Positions 13,069-23,832 of a stretch of 64,000 nt of DNA are shown piece by piece (within the stretch, counting starts at the first letter, position 1; the number at the start of each line of letters is the position of its first letter). Made by a program: the position numbers and the translations under genes. The DNA is taken from the NCBI GenBank assembly GCA_016748015.1, contig JAAOMT010000664.1:909945-973944 (forward strand). Reading direction: 5' to 3'. Under the pieces are notes generated by a model, which saw only the letters and a list, made by a program, of their open reading frames with translations, ran no database searches and was not told the DNA's origin. This DNA comes from Geosiphon pyriformis. Its lineage: Eukaryota > Glomeromycota > Glomeromycetes > Archaeosporales > Geosiphonaceae.

Positions 13069-15199
13069 TTTATGACCACAACCAGAGCAAAAAGTAAAAA
13101 AAACTGCACCTGATATTTGTCCTGAGATATCTAATAAAATTTCAACCAGAGGAGCTCTCTCTGTTGTAGAAGCAACTAGGCAAAACGTTTTAGAAGCCTT
13201 CTTTTTACTCAGTAATCGTGATAAGCTGCCTTTGGTAGCCACTGAAGCAACTTCCTCATCTTTGGCTGGTTTCTCATCAGTCAAAGTCCCCTCAAAGAAA
13301 CACATCTGGGTTAGTTCTGGTATTGCCTCCACCCCAACCAAGAGCCCAAAAGTTTTTAATAATAGACCAGTAAATAAGCTGGTATTTCCCTTCATAGCTT
13401 CAACATCTGGTGCTGCTAGCACTTCTTCTTTGAAAAAAATGGTCAAAAAGACCAAAAGTTTAGAAAAGTGGGAGCAGTCACTTGTCTCTGCTATTGTTAC
13501 ACCAAACCCCTTTGTGGTTCTCAATGAGATCTTAGATGAGATCTCTGTAGCATTATCTAGCACGTCATCCAAGATAGGCCAAGATCAACCACTGGCTGTA
13601 TTGTCAAATGTGGTGTCTTCCAGCAGATCTTTGCTGGTTTTAGAAGCAAAACAATTTCTTTCTGTTGGGTCACCTGTTTTTGTGAACTGGACTGATCAAA
13701 TGGAAACTGATTTATCTCCTCCTCTAGTTTCTGATGCTACTTCTGGTGGTGTTTGGAAAACTATTACTAGTTGTCAAAGATTTGCTAGATGGGTTGCCTC
13801 CACTCTGGTGCCTAGTGCTACTTTTAAGATTAAATTGGCTCATGTTAAGACTGTTTTTCAGTCTGTGCATGGTTTCTTGGGTGCTAAATCTGTTTCAAAA
13901 AACAATGTAAAGCTTTTCTGTATGGAGTTTGCTTCTCAACAGTTTTTGGAAGCTGCGTTTCTAGTTGAGCTTACAAGCTCTGTTCGTTTGGTCATTCTCA
14001 AAATTGCCAAGTCTTTGGTGGTTTCTGAGTCTGGTTCTCCTCCTGCTACTGTTGTGCTGCATAATATACCTTTGGGTGTGTCTGCTGCTGATGTTAAGTT
14101 GGCTCTCAGTGTATTTGGTAGTGTTATTTGTGTTGTGCTGAAGCCTGCTAGCATTTGGCAGTATGTGGTGGTTTATTTTGAAAAGTTGGACTCTGCTGTG
14201 TTTGTCTTGAAGCATTGGTCAGTCTTGATGGGCAAGGATAGTGTTAGAATCCTCCCTCTGGTGAATCAAAATGAGACTATTTTGTTTCATGATAAGTTTA
14301 AGGCCAAATTGGTCAACCTTCCCCCTAGCTGTACTGCCTTTAAAATTAGTAATATGATTTTTCAGATTGGTGGTTGAACATGTTTCATCCCTCGTTCTCC
14401 TGATTCTGGTCATTGTTTCTGGTTTGCTTTGGTTACATTTAACTTTTAAAGTGATTTGGATTCTGCTATAGCCAAAATTAATACTTTAAGGAAATACTGT
14501 ATCTGGTGGGAAACTCCTGGCTGCTGGCACTGCTTTAGGTGTCAAGAAATGAGCCATCTGGCTGTGAATTGCAAGATTTTTCTACCTTCTACTCTCAAGG
14601 TTCCCAAGGTTTTCAAGTCTCATTTTGTGGGTGGTGTTTTTTATGCGAAAGCTTCTGCTTCCCTGGATTCTTTTGAGTTTTCTCTCTTGGTGGCTTCTAC
14701 TTCCTCTTCTATGGTTGTTGGTGATTTCTTAGTGTCTTTCTGGTTGGCTTCTTTGGAATCTGATTTGGTCAAGCTTTCTACTTTGGTTGAGTCTATTGTT
14801 AAACCAGTTGGTTCCTTGGTCAAATTGTTTGAGCAATTTATTAATGGGGATTTGGTCTCGAGCAGTAAACTTGGTCTTAAGGTCAATAAGGTTATAGTAC
14901 ATATAAGTTTTTTTAGTAAGATTGTTGGTAAGTTGAGAAGGGAAGTGGTTTTTTTAAAAAAAGAATGCTGCATGGAAAATATCGATATGTCTGGTGATTC
15001 AGAGTGTCCAGTTAGTTTGGATGATGAAATGTTTTTTAACTTGTTGTCTCTTTGGGAACATGAGCCTATTGATGTTAAAGCTAATGTCTTAAAGACAGCT
15101 GAATGGCTGGTTGAATTGGTTCCTTATAGTACGACTCTGTTTTTGGTTATTCAAAAGATATCATCTTTAGGTAAGTTTTCTTCTGGTGCATTAACATAG
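13069..15199 (+). pseudogene. Half-LINE ORF1: RRM-like plus CCHC RNA-binding protein, broken
   Basis: A single reading frame, open from 13,075, encodes an ORF1-type nucleic-acid-binding protein of about 700 residues. A natural ATG at 13,069 (MTTTRAKSKK) is out of frame with it, probably by a one-base slip in the A8 run near 13,100. In-frame stops lie at 14,375-14,377 (TGA, where a related LINE ORF1 has no stop) and 14,447-14,449 (TAA). The middle region (about 14,040-14,250) resembles an RRM: VVLHNIPLGV ... VVVYFEKL. It is followed by a zinc knuckle, CFRCQEMSHLAVNC, near 14,535, and a helical C-terminal part rich in Leu/Ser. It ends directly before the 3' UTR. It is homologous to, but clearly distinct from, ORF1 of the LINE at 20,454-22,409. 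Confidence 0.75.
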
Positions 15200-15338
15200 T
15201 ATAGCCTGAACTGGCTCGAGTAGCTGGTTACATATAGAAAACACGTGAACTACATCTAATTTAAGACCCTACATAGTCATATTGCATTAGATAGTGGTTG
15301 GGCCTTGCTTGTTAAACTCTAATAATAATAATAAAAAA
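15200..15338 (+). other. Shared LINE 3' UTR and tail (half-LINE copy)
   Basis: This begins right after the ORF1 stop and carries words conserved at the 3' ends of the other elements: CTGGCTCGAGTAGCTGG, then AGAAAACACGTGA, then GTTAAA before the tail. Counterparts lie at 38,686-38,836 (plus), 15,638-15,772, 5,937-6,060 and 3,660-3,760 (all minus). It probably serves as the reverse-transcriptase recognition end. Confidence 0.75.
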
Positions 15339-15349
15339 ATTAACATTAA

Positions 15350-15637
15350 AACCAAATAACAAAAAATTTTAAAAATAGCACTTATAATTTAAAACTTATA
15401 ATTTAAAATTATTTAATAAAATCTTGTATATTATTTTTAAACAAAAATAAAAATATGTTATTTTTTGTTTTAATATAATTTAAATATCTTAAAAAGTTAA
15501 TAATATGGCTTAATTATTATTAAAAAAAGCCATAAAATTAAAAGTTAGATTTTAAATATTGTATTTAAACTATTTAAATATAATTGCTATTTAATAGTTT
15601 TTTTGCTTTAAAAAAGTTTTAATTAATTAATATATTT
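15350..15637. other. AT-rich spacer between two retroelements
   Basis: Very AT-rich DNA between the half-LINE and the minus-strand LINE. I see no coding potential, repeat family or RNA gene. Confidence 0.6.
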
Positions 15638-15772
15638 TTTTTTTTATTAATGCATTTAACGAGTATAGCCCAATCGCTATCTAGTACATAGAACCAAACT
15701 AAGAGGCTCAAACTAAACACGACTCACGCACTTTCTACATGTGGCTAGCCACTTAGGCCAGACAAAGCAACA

Positions 15773-18700
15773 CTACACATCTATAACTACCCACACACTG
15801 CCACCCAGACCAGAAAAGAAACAAAAAGGCTTCCGATGACCAAAGCTAACAGCAAAGGAATTGGCCAAACCAAGCAATTTCACAACACCGTCAGACAAAA
15901 CCGAAGACACATCACAAGGGAGCCCAGAAACAACACCAACATCACAGACCAGACCAGTCTTCTCCATCACCACCCAGTGGCTGGCTCTAGCCAACCATAC
16001 CTTAGCATGATGTAAACCAACAATGAACCTGACATAATCAACAATCCTAGCAGTGGCCACTTTTCTATCCTCAAAAACATCACAAGTCTTCTTATACCAC
16101 TCCTCCAGCACAAACCCTTTGCACACCAAAGTGTATAGCCCAACATTAATGGAACATTGAGACAAAACCCACAACACAGCAGAAGCAGAGGAACCACCAG
16201 ACAAAGCTGACCAACAAGCAGAAGCCTCTGCCAAAATCTCACCACGAATGCCAGACTCATAAACACAAGTAAAAACGTGGTCAGAGAACTCCACCTCACC
16301 ACAAAGCAAACACAACACACTAGGATAGCATTTATCATACAACCTCTTCCTAATGGCCACTGGCAACCTTCTGTGCACAGCCTTCATAACATAAGTGCGA
16401 AGCGATGAGAATGCGCGGCTAGTGAAACCAGCAAGCATATGAGAATCAGGATGCCACACCTTCGCTGTGACAACCCAGTCTATGCAACCAACCATCGCAT
16501 CCGGAACTACATCACAACCAGGCCCAGCTTCCCAACGAGCACAACGAATTGATCGAAAAATATTTCTGACAAAATGATGGGCATTACCAGAAACAGCGAC
16601 ACCTTCAGCAACCAAAAAATGTTCACGCACATCGGCACAAAGAGAAAAGGGAGACCCAGAGGCAGCCCCAGCAGCCAAGTCAGCTCTCATATTACCAGGA
16701 ATCCCAGAGTGTTCTTTTACCTTAACTCAACTCACACTAAGATCCTTATCCCTGATCAAATTGAAAATATGACGCCTTTCCAGCCAGCATTGATTACGGA
16801 AATTAAGAGCAACCAAAGACATCTCAGACACACATGCGTCAATAGTAGCCTGGCTGTCAAGACGCAACACCACAGTACTTGAAGAAGGAACACACTCTAA
16901 AGCCAAAGCGACAGCCTGTAACTCGGCCATAGTAGATGACAAAAGACCACAAACAGTGACATCAATACTCATATCCAAGACTGGAAAGTATGCAGCAGCA
17001 CCACAGGCAATCTCAGCAGAGCCTGCATTCCTCAAAGACCCATCCGTGAAAACTTCAAAAGAGTCTGACTAAATGTCATGCAATCCATCTTTAACCGCAG
17101 AAAATTCCCCAGACCCCAAAATGTCCAAACCAAGCTTCTTTGCTGAGCTAACAGAACCAGAAAATGAGTAACCCTGACCTTTCAAAAACTCAAAAAAAAT
17201 CATGAACCAGTGAAACACAGGGCCACGCGGATCCAACCTCTTCCAACGACAAAAAGTTTTCCAATCCAACAAAACACCTTTCTTATCAAAAAGCCGATCA
17301 CCAAAAGTGACACCAAAACGCTTAAGAGATTTGACCGAATCAAAATACAGAGACTTTCCAAGAACAGAGGACAACGGGAACTGACCAGGACTACGAAATG
17401 CAGTGGGGAGATTGTTCACCAAAGTAAGCTCATTGCCCAGAAAGATCTTCACCATCCCAGCCAAAAAATTGTTCACCGGACTAACACGCAACCTGACTGG
17501 AAACTGCAAAGGATCCAAAGGAGCCCAACCAAGAACCTGTAGGTCCAAAAACCTATGTCTAAACAAACGCCCAAGAATGCCAAAAGCATTAGAGAACACC
17601 ATCAAAGCAGCAATCTTCCCTTCAGACTGCACCTGCTCAAAAGGCTTTAGGCCATACAATGAGGGATGATGCAAAGCAGCATCAGGAAAATCACGGGGGA
17701 GACAAGCTTTGGACCTAAGACCCTTTCTAACCAAGACATCCCACTTGCGACAAACATTAGATGAGACAAAACTGAACTGAGTATGATAGCTAACAATAGG
17801 CTGCAAAACAGCTGACACCAGATATGAGAATTGTTTGTCCATAATAGCCTTCCTAAGCACAACATTGACGAAGAAACGTACATCTGCATGAGCCTTGACA
17901 ACACTTGGCTTGGAGAGCCCCTCAGTCGACAGAAAAATACCCAGATACCGATGTGCTTCCCCTTTCTTGGCAATAGAGATTGGCTGACCACAAATGTTCA
18001 GTGAAGCAACTTTAACACCCTGATTGATGGAAATAGCCACCGTCTTCTCACTATTGATAGAAATGTCATTGATCACAAAAAATTTACTGGCAATGTTCAG
18101 AGCATATTGAGTAGAAGCCTGACAATTTCCAACCCAGATCGTATCATTGACAAATGCACCAGCCGAAAAGTATGATGTCAAACCACCACTGCCCTCAATC
18201 CTGCCAGATTTCGAAACAAACTTAGTATCAATCCGGTACTCACACAATTGTTCGTGCTTTTTAACCTCACACAAAAGCGGATCGTAAAAAATCCTCCAAA
18301 GAAATGGCGAAAAGACCTCACCCTGGTCCAGCCTATCATGCACCATATAACCACCAGACAAACCAAAGTCAGTCATCACCCTATTAACTCTATCCTCATG
18401 AATACCACCAAAAAACCTTATGAACCTCTCACACATCTTGACACACCGCAAACTAGCTCTTAAATGATGCCACCCAACTGAATCGTAAGCTTTCCGCATA
18501 TCTTGCAAGACCAACCATAACTCCCTATCCTTCTCAATGGCATCCTCAATTACTGAACTGACAGCAAACACCAGAGATTGTGTTGACGTACCCTTCAGCA
18601 CCGAAAAGTTGTCACCCTGAAGAACATTGAACTTGCTACAAGCCATTGAAATATGGTCAGACAGAATCTTGGAAAGAATTTTTCTGGCAGTCTCAATCAA

Positions 18701-20457
18701 AGCAATGGGCTGAGTGTTCATAAGAACTCCATCCCAGTCATAAGGCTTAGAAATCATAGACACCCAAGCCTCCTCCACAAAACAGGCACCACACCACCCG
18801 ACAAACATTTATTAAACAGCGCCAGCAGGCACCCCAAAACTACCTCACTACTATGTTTCCATAATTCATTAAGAACACCAGACAAACCAGCAGCCTTGCC
18901 ATCAGGAAGACCACCAACAACAGAAAGTAACTTGCCCATACTGATTGCACCCATAACACCTGAAAAAGCATCATCCCTAACATAGTCCAAAGGCGCGTAC
19001 TGACGAGCCCAAAGATCAGGAAGCATTGACTGCACAGAGCGTTTTCTCGTCCACCCCTCCATTATTCCATCCACACTGGACTTCATCTCTTCAGGCAACA
19101 AAACCAGATTATCATCAACTATCAAGTGATCCAACACAACCTTGTGAAAAGGCTTTTCCAACACACTCCTGATCATACTACTCTTATCTGAACAGAAATT
19201 ATCCATGCGCTTCTCAATCGCCTTCCTAACCGAAGCTTCCTCAGCCAACTTTGACTCAAACATCTTCGACCTCCTGTAATCTCTACGAACCAATGACAAA
19301 TGCCTAACAACAACATCAGATTTAACACCCGAGCCAACCAAATCCTTGAAAGCATGAGCCTTTGCATCATCCAGAGTTGACCATTTACTCACAAGACGAT
19401 CAGTGCCCAGCAAGTCACCAGAGCAAAATTTCTTGACAATCTTGGCCACCAACAATTCCAGACCAAAAAACCTAGAAGAATGTTTGTTTCTCAAACACTT
19501 GAATTCACTAAACCAATGCCTCGAAAATGCCACATCAGCAGAATCCATCACAGCTCCCACCAGAACTGCCCACATAGCATCCACATTACCACGTATTTCA
19601 GCACCAGAGAACACCTCACCCAAAGACAAAAGTTTAGCTGACGAGAGATCCTTAAACTTAGCCCATCCAACACAGTTAGCATTCCTGATTTTGAACTTCC
19701 AATGATTTTTATTTGCCTGCTTGCGCAAACTGTTCAATTGTACATCTAGAAGCCCACTCAAACCAACTGAAACCACAACTGCCTTGTGATCGGTGTCAAA
19801 GAAATCTGAAACAGAAACAACTTGATGACCAGCAACAGCAGAAGACAAATTACCACCAACAAAAATGTAATCAATCATTTTCCCAACCCCTTTCGAATTG
19901 CTCCACGTATAAAAATTAGCCAAATGATGACCAACAAATGAATTGACCAAACCCAAACTCAAACAAAACTTGAAACTAGCACTTTTACCAGATCCATTCT
20001 CATTAAGGTCTCCACCCAAGACAACAAAATTGCTGGAATTGACCGCCTTTGCAATGAGGGTGTTAACTTCAGAAGCCTAACCAAATCTAGCCCCAGAGGA
20101 GGCATCAGCATACAACCCCAAAACAGTAACCGAGAGCTTGCCCTTAAACAGAAGCCGAACAGAAATAACCTGACCAGGAATCTCCTCCACCTTAGATACA
20201 TGACGGGCCAAAGAAGTGTTCATAACAATCGCAACCCCAGCACCCATGAAACCCTTATCCAAGCCAGAAGAAAATACTCGCACTCCATCAAACTTATCCT
20301 TTATCCACGGCCCAGAAGAGAACCTCAACTTAGTCTCAGTGATAAAAGAAACCATATTTCCCAAGTTCACATGCCAACAAACAACATCTGCTTGTTTCGC
20401 AGGAACATTGATACCCCGAACATTGCATGTAGCAAATTTCCAAACCAAACTACTTAT
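15773..20457 (-). pseudogene. LINE ORF2: endonuclease, reverse transcriptase, RNase H, CCHC
   Basis: About 1,560 codons of the LINE polyprotein. The APE-like endonuclease (20,448 to about 19,750) shows CNVRGIN, ETKL, GDLNE, DYIF and DTDHKAV. The RT spans about 18,900-17,700. RNase H (about 17,050-16,700) shows FTDGS, MAELQ and LDSQA. The C-terminal knuckle reads CLLCGEVEFSDHVFTC (about 16,320-16,260). Defects: the start codon is ATA (20,455-20,457) where the sister LINE has ATG; TAG at 20,077-20,079 replaces a Gln; one base is lost near 18,766-18,778; TAG at 17,069-17,071; TGA at 16,727-16,729 in place of an expected Trp; and the RT catalytic FxDD box reads FVND (Asn codon 18,146-18,148). The substitutions are transitions of the C-to-T/G-to-A type. 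The copy cannot be active. Confidence 0.9.
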
Positions 20458-22409
20458 TGAGACGGAGGAAAAGCCAACAAACCCGATCCAGAATGCAGAT
20501 GATCCAATCTATCCAAGACCGAGTGAACTGAAGCCTCAAGAGCCATCATATTCGATTCCAAACTGCCAATCTTGGCAGTCAAAACCTTAGAACTGCTCAG
20601 ACTGAAATCAACAACCGACCCACCAACATTGGGAGAAAAAGAGGCAGATGACAACAACGTGCCATCCAACTCCAAACCCAGGTCCATATCTGAAACAACG
20701 GCAGTTGGAGACACCAAAGGAAGAGCTGAGGGAGAAGACGCCAATGGCACCAAGTCAACGAAACTTAACTTCTTTAAAATGAGTGAGACTTGGTCTGAGA
20801 GAATTTCCACGGAGCGTTCCAGCACAGCTAGGCGACCACCTAGATCAGCGGCACTAGACGAGGAGGAATCCATTGAGAAAGCCATTGAACCAGAGACCAA
20901 ACTGACACCAGGAGCACCTGAAGAGACAACGCGAGAGGGGGAACTGCCTGCCACTTGGGCCCACGTCTTCCCACCAAAAAAAACTGGACGAGTGACAGGG
21001 GCCGACTTCTTCTTATATATCCCAGCTAGATGAACCCGATCTTGCTCAGAAACCACCCTTCTTCTTCGAACACCAGAATACATACCCAAGGAACAATTGA
21101 CCGAAACATGACCAAATTGTTTACAACGAGCACAACTGGCCAAAGAAAGACCAGCCCAATACAAACTCACATTCCTAAAAACTGGAACGGTACCAATAGC
21201 AGCCAATTTGGATGTCTCATCACCAAAACAAATTACAGCACATCTATCACGAACATATAAACTAGAGTTACGGCCAATATAACAAGTCTTCCCACCATAT
21301 GATTCCAACAAATTGGAGAGGTCATGAGCATTAGTGCCAACTGGAAGAATATAAAGTAAAGCCCGATGCTGATCCCTCGATACCCACGTTTGTTTATCAA
21401 TATTTGCTTTTGCCACTCGGACCAAATCCTTTCCCATGAGCACAGACCATCTAGCTGCGACCAAATCAGCCATCTCAGAAGATTCATATTCTACCAGGGC
21501 CTTTTGCCAAAGACCAATAAGCTGCACTTTGATTGAAACAATCTTGCCAAACCTGGAAAACACCGCCTCAATTGCCGATTTGGGAAGATCCACTGGAATA
21601 TTTTTGACGATCACCTCCCGATCTGAATGGCTGTTTACTTTTCTTAGATCATCATTTACCAATATTTTTTCACAGATTGCCATTTCTCTCGTCTTAAACA
21701 AACTTTTTTCAGATGTAAATGATGATTTTATTATTCCAGGAAATTTTGAGGGAGTCGAAGCCCCCCCAAAACCATCAACCTGATAAAAAATTTTTTTCAC
21801 ACAAACCAACTTATCACCAGTAGTTTTGCCAGGAACGGCAGATAGCTCAATATCCAATGCAAACGATTTTGACGAAATAAAACTCCGTTTCTCCGGAGCA
21901 CGTGACCCGGCTGGAGGAAGGCGATTGAACCCACAAAATTTTGAACTCGGAAGAGGCAGAGTGTCTTCACTATCACTTAGCACATTGAAAGAGAGAAGTG
22001 GCGGCTTACTGTTCAGAACATAGGTGCGAGTACGCGTCTTCCTAAGCGTGACATCATTCATGTCGTCATCCAAACCTGAAGCATCTGACTCTGCATAGCT
22101 AGTTTCCTCAGCGACAACGTTTTCCAAGTTATCCAAGTCCGAAACGCCACTTACGCTGTCCACTTCGCTGTTGACTTCGCTAGCCCACGATCGCCCAATA
22201 TTAAGTCCATCACCACTTTCATCCATAATGTTTGAAACACCAGCAGACGACTCCACCAAACCATCAACTGCCACAGGTTTCTTCGGCTTCTTATAGGACG
22301 CACCGCAAGATTGAGGACCAACTGAACGCTTATTTCTGACACCAGACCAGGTCCCCAACCCAGCCGAAACGGACCCAGAACCACCAACAGCAACGCCCAC
22401 CGGTTCCAT
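20454..22409 (-). CDS. LINE ORF1 protein, intact (RRM-like, CCHC)
   Basis: An uninterrupted 651-residue ORF1 of the LINE, an RNA-binding particle protein in this class. The start is the ATG at 22,409; a GTG two codons upstream is less likely. The N-terminal third is Ser/Gly/acidic and probably disordered. The centre has an RRM-like unit (VIVKNIPVDLP ... KALVEYES, about 21,620-21,470), followed by a conserved WSVLMGKD string. A zinc knuckle, CARCKQFGHVSVNC, lies near 21,135-21,095. The C-terminal part is Leu/Ser-rich with heptad-like spacing (LAVLERSVEILSDQV), which may be a coiled coil for trimerisation. The stop codon TAA overlaps the lost ORF2 start. It is the only intact retroelement ORF in the window; the same protein type is broken in the other copies. 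Confidence 0.85.
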   Translation of the reverse strand: MEPVGVAVGGSGSVSAGLGTWSGVRNKRSVGPQSCGASYKKPKKPVAVDGLVESSAGVSNIMDESGDGLNIGRSWASEVNSEVDSVSGVSDLDNLENVVAEETSYAESDASGLDDDMNDVTLRKTRTRTYVLNSKPPLLSFNVLSDSEDTLPLPSSKFCGFNRLPPAGSRAPEKRSFISSKSFALDIELSAVPGKTTGDKLVCVKKIFYQVDGFGGASTPSKFPGIIKSSFTSEKSLFKTREMAICEKILVNDDLRKVNSHSDREVIVKNIPVDLPKSAIEAVFSRFGKIVSIKVQLIGLWQKALVEYESSEMADLVAARWSVLMGKDLVRVAKANIDKQTWVSRDQHRALLYILPVGTNAHDLSNLLESYGGKTCYIGRNSSLYVRDRCAVICFGDETSKLAAIGTVPVFRNVSLYWAGLSLASCARCKQFGHVSVNCSLGMYSGVRRRRVVSEQDRVHLAGIYKKKSAPVTRPVFFGGKTWAQVAGSSPSRVVSSGAPGVSLVSGSMAFSMDSSSSSAADLGGRLAVLERSVEILSDQVSLILKKLSFVDLVPLASSPSALPLVSPTAVVSDMDLGLELDGTLLSSASFSPNVGGSVVDFSLSSSKVLTAKIGSLESNMMALEASVHSVLDRLDHLHSGSGLLAFPPSQ

Positions 22410-22520
22410 AGCCACAAAAAGGGGAATGTCTGAAGAAATAACTGGAGAGAGGTGAAAGGGAAAGGGAAAAAGAAGGCTATTTCAATGATGACTCAAAGCT
22501 TTCGTTGTGACCAGGGGATC

Positions 22521-23214
22521 ATATATTTAAAATTTTTATTTTTTTTACTTAATATAATTTTATGGCATTATCAAAGGTAATAGCAAAAAGCTGTTAAAAA
22601 AAAATTCATTAATATATTGTTATCTAAATATAAATTTGGTAATTTAAATGCTTAAATTCAAAATAATTGTTTAAAAATTATTAACTAGAAAAGCTAAGTA
22701 ATATTGTTATTTTTTTTTGTATAAATTTTTAATTAAAAAAATTATTAAATAAACTGTATAAAATTTAACCAAATATTTATTAAAATTGTTTACTAAATTG
22801 ATTAATAACATAAAAACAAGAATAATAAATTAACAAATAAAACAATTATTAAAAGTAATAAAAAATAATCAATAAAAAATTCAATTAAAGAAGTAAATTA
22901 AATTTGTATAATTTTAAAATTAATAACAAGCAAATGAATTCTTAGATTAATTTTAACGATACAAATTAAAAATAAAAAAAGATAAAATATGTGAATAAGC
23001 AATAAAGTACAATGAAATTTACTTTTTTTATTACTTTAGTTTTGTAATTAATTGTTTTTTTTACAGCTGGAAGGGTTTATTGCTTATGTATAGTTGTCAA
23101 TAATTAGGTTAACAATTAGGTTAATAATCAGATTTGATTGGTCCAGAAAAAAAAATCGATTTCTTGTTTTATTTTATGAGTCAGAAATGACTGAATTAAT
23201 TTGTCTAATTTATT
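22521..23214. other. AT-rich spacer and ERV1 promoter region
   Basis: Very AT-rich from 22,521 to about 23,060, with no feature recognised. The last 150 bases before the ERV1 start are less AT-rich and include a repeated TTAGGTTAA word (near 23,105-23,125). They probably hold the promoter, but I cannot assign an element. Confidence 0.5.
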
Positions 23215-23832
23215 ATGACCGAGTTACTCCCGTTACAGGACGAGGACTTTACAAAAGCAAAACGTAATGGGCCTGATTCTTCTCATGCAACGGGAGCGGT
23301 CACACAACGGCAAGCTCAAAACCCTCAGGGAGTGTTCCTTGGGCAAGATGGAAAGCCCTGTCGTCCTTGTACAGCCTTCAAAGATTGGACGAGAAAAGGA
23401 AAGAAAAGTGCACATGAGTCATCGGCTGTACCCAGAACGTCTTCCAACACAAGTTCAAACTCTTCCCCCGAGTCCTCATTAACCAATTTAGAAGATTGTC
23501 CCCCAGATTCAGAGCAGTTGGGTCGTTCAACTTGGACCTTTCTACATACTATGGCAGCCTATTATCCAGATCTCCCGTCTACAACTCAGAAACAAACGAT
23601 GACTACTTTCCTTCGTACCTTTTCCAATGTCTACCCATGTTGGTATTGTGCCGAGCATTTACGCAGTGAGATGCAACGATCACCACCAAACGTGGAAAAT
23701 CGACACGCTTTATCTCGTTGGTTGTGTAATATACACAATGAGGTGAATTTAAGATTGGGAAAGAAAGTGTTTGATTGTGAGAAGACTGATGAGCGATGGA
23801 AGGATGGCCCACCCGATGGAAGATGTGATTGA
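23215..23832 (+). CDS. ERV1: Mitochondrial FAD-linked sulfhydryl oxidase Erv1/ALR
   Basis: A 205-residue intronless ORF. Erv1 reoxidises Mia40 in the mitochondrial intermembrane space, passing electrons to cytochrome c, and so drives disulfide-relay import. Signatures seen: an N-terminal shuttle pair in GKPCRPC (C49/C52); the FAD-domain opening LGRSTWTFLHTMAAYYP (about 103-118); the redox-active YPCWYC (C142/C145); the FAD-binding stretch HNEVNLRLGK (174-183); and the structural pair C188...C204 in FDC...GRC. Length and order match the family. The Ser/Thr-rich linker at 64-92 joins the flexible shuttle arm to the core. The ATG at 23,215 is the first in frame. It converges on SPT8, with 470 bp between the stop codons. 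Confidence 0.95.
   Translation: MTELLPLQDEDFTKAKRNGPDSSHATGAVTQRQAQNPQGVFLGQDGKPCRPCTAFKDWTRKGKKSAHESSAVPRTSSNTSSNSSPESSLTNLEDCPPDSEQLGRSTWTFLHTMAAYYPDLPSTTQKQTMTTFLRTFSNVYPCWYCAEHLRSEMQRSPPNVENRHALSRWLCNIHNEVNLRLGKKVFDCEKTDERWKDGPPDGRCD

Larger units (their letters stand above)
13052..15338 (+). mobile_element. ORF1-only 'half-LINE' retrotransposon, young copy
   Basis: A complete 2.29-kb insertion: 5' end CTCTTTGTCTCC, one ORF1-type coding region, then directly the 3' UTR shared by the full LINEs (CTGGCTCGAGTAGCTGG), and a tail of TAA repeats plus A7. Exact 11-bp duplications flank it. No endonuclease, reverse transcriptase or RNase H is present, so mobilisation must have come in trans from an autonomous LINE recognising the same 3' end. 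GC content is visibly much higher than in the flanks, marking it as recent. An older copy with the same boundaries lies at 3,660-5,901. It could instead be a one-off internal-deletion product, but the second copy argues against that. Confidence 0.82.
15638..22520 (-). mobile_element. Recent full-length LINE (I/Tad-like), minus strand
   Basis: A 6.9-kb non-LTR retrotransposon with much higher GC content than its flanks. From 5' to 3' it has a leader (22,520-22,410), an intact ORF1 (22,409-20,454), ORF2 with APE-type endonuclease, RT, RNase H and a C-terminal zinc knuckle (20,457-15,773), a 3' UTR and an A-rich tail. The flanks share AAATATAT, a possible 8-bp duplication, though in such AT-rich DNA that is weak evidence. 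ORF2 is disabled by a handful of point mutations, so this copy is young but dead. The presence of RNase H and the RRM/CCHC ORF1 suggests the I/Tad group; a phylogeny would be needed to settle the clade. Confidence 0.9.

Noticed and set aside
13048-13572. Minus-strand 174-codon ORF over the half-LINE start
   Set aside because: It is an antisense shadow of the ORF1 frame. The plus-strand reading has the RRM-like and CCHC regions and the correct 3' UTR.
16574-16882. Plus-strand ORFs across 16,500-22,100 (for example 16,574-16,882, 20,572-21,033, 21,436-21,783)
   Set aside because: They are antisense to the LINE ORF1/ORF2 coding frames, which have family motifs on the minus strand.
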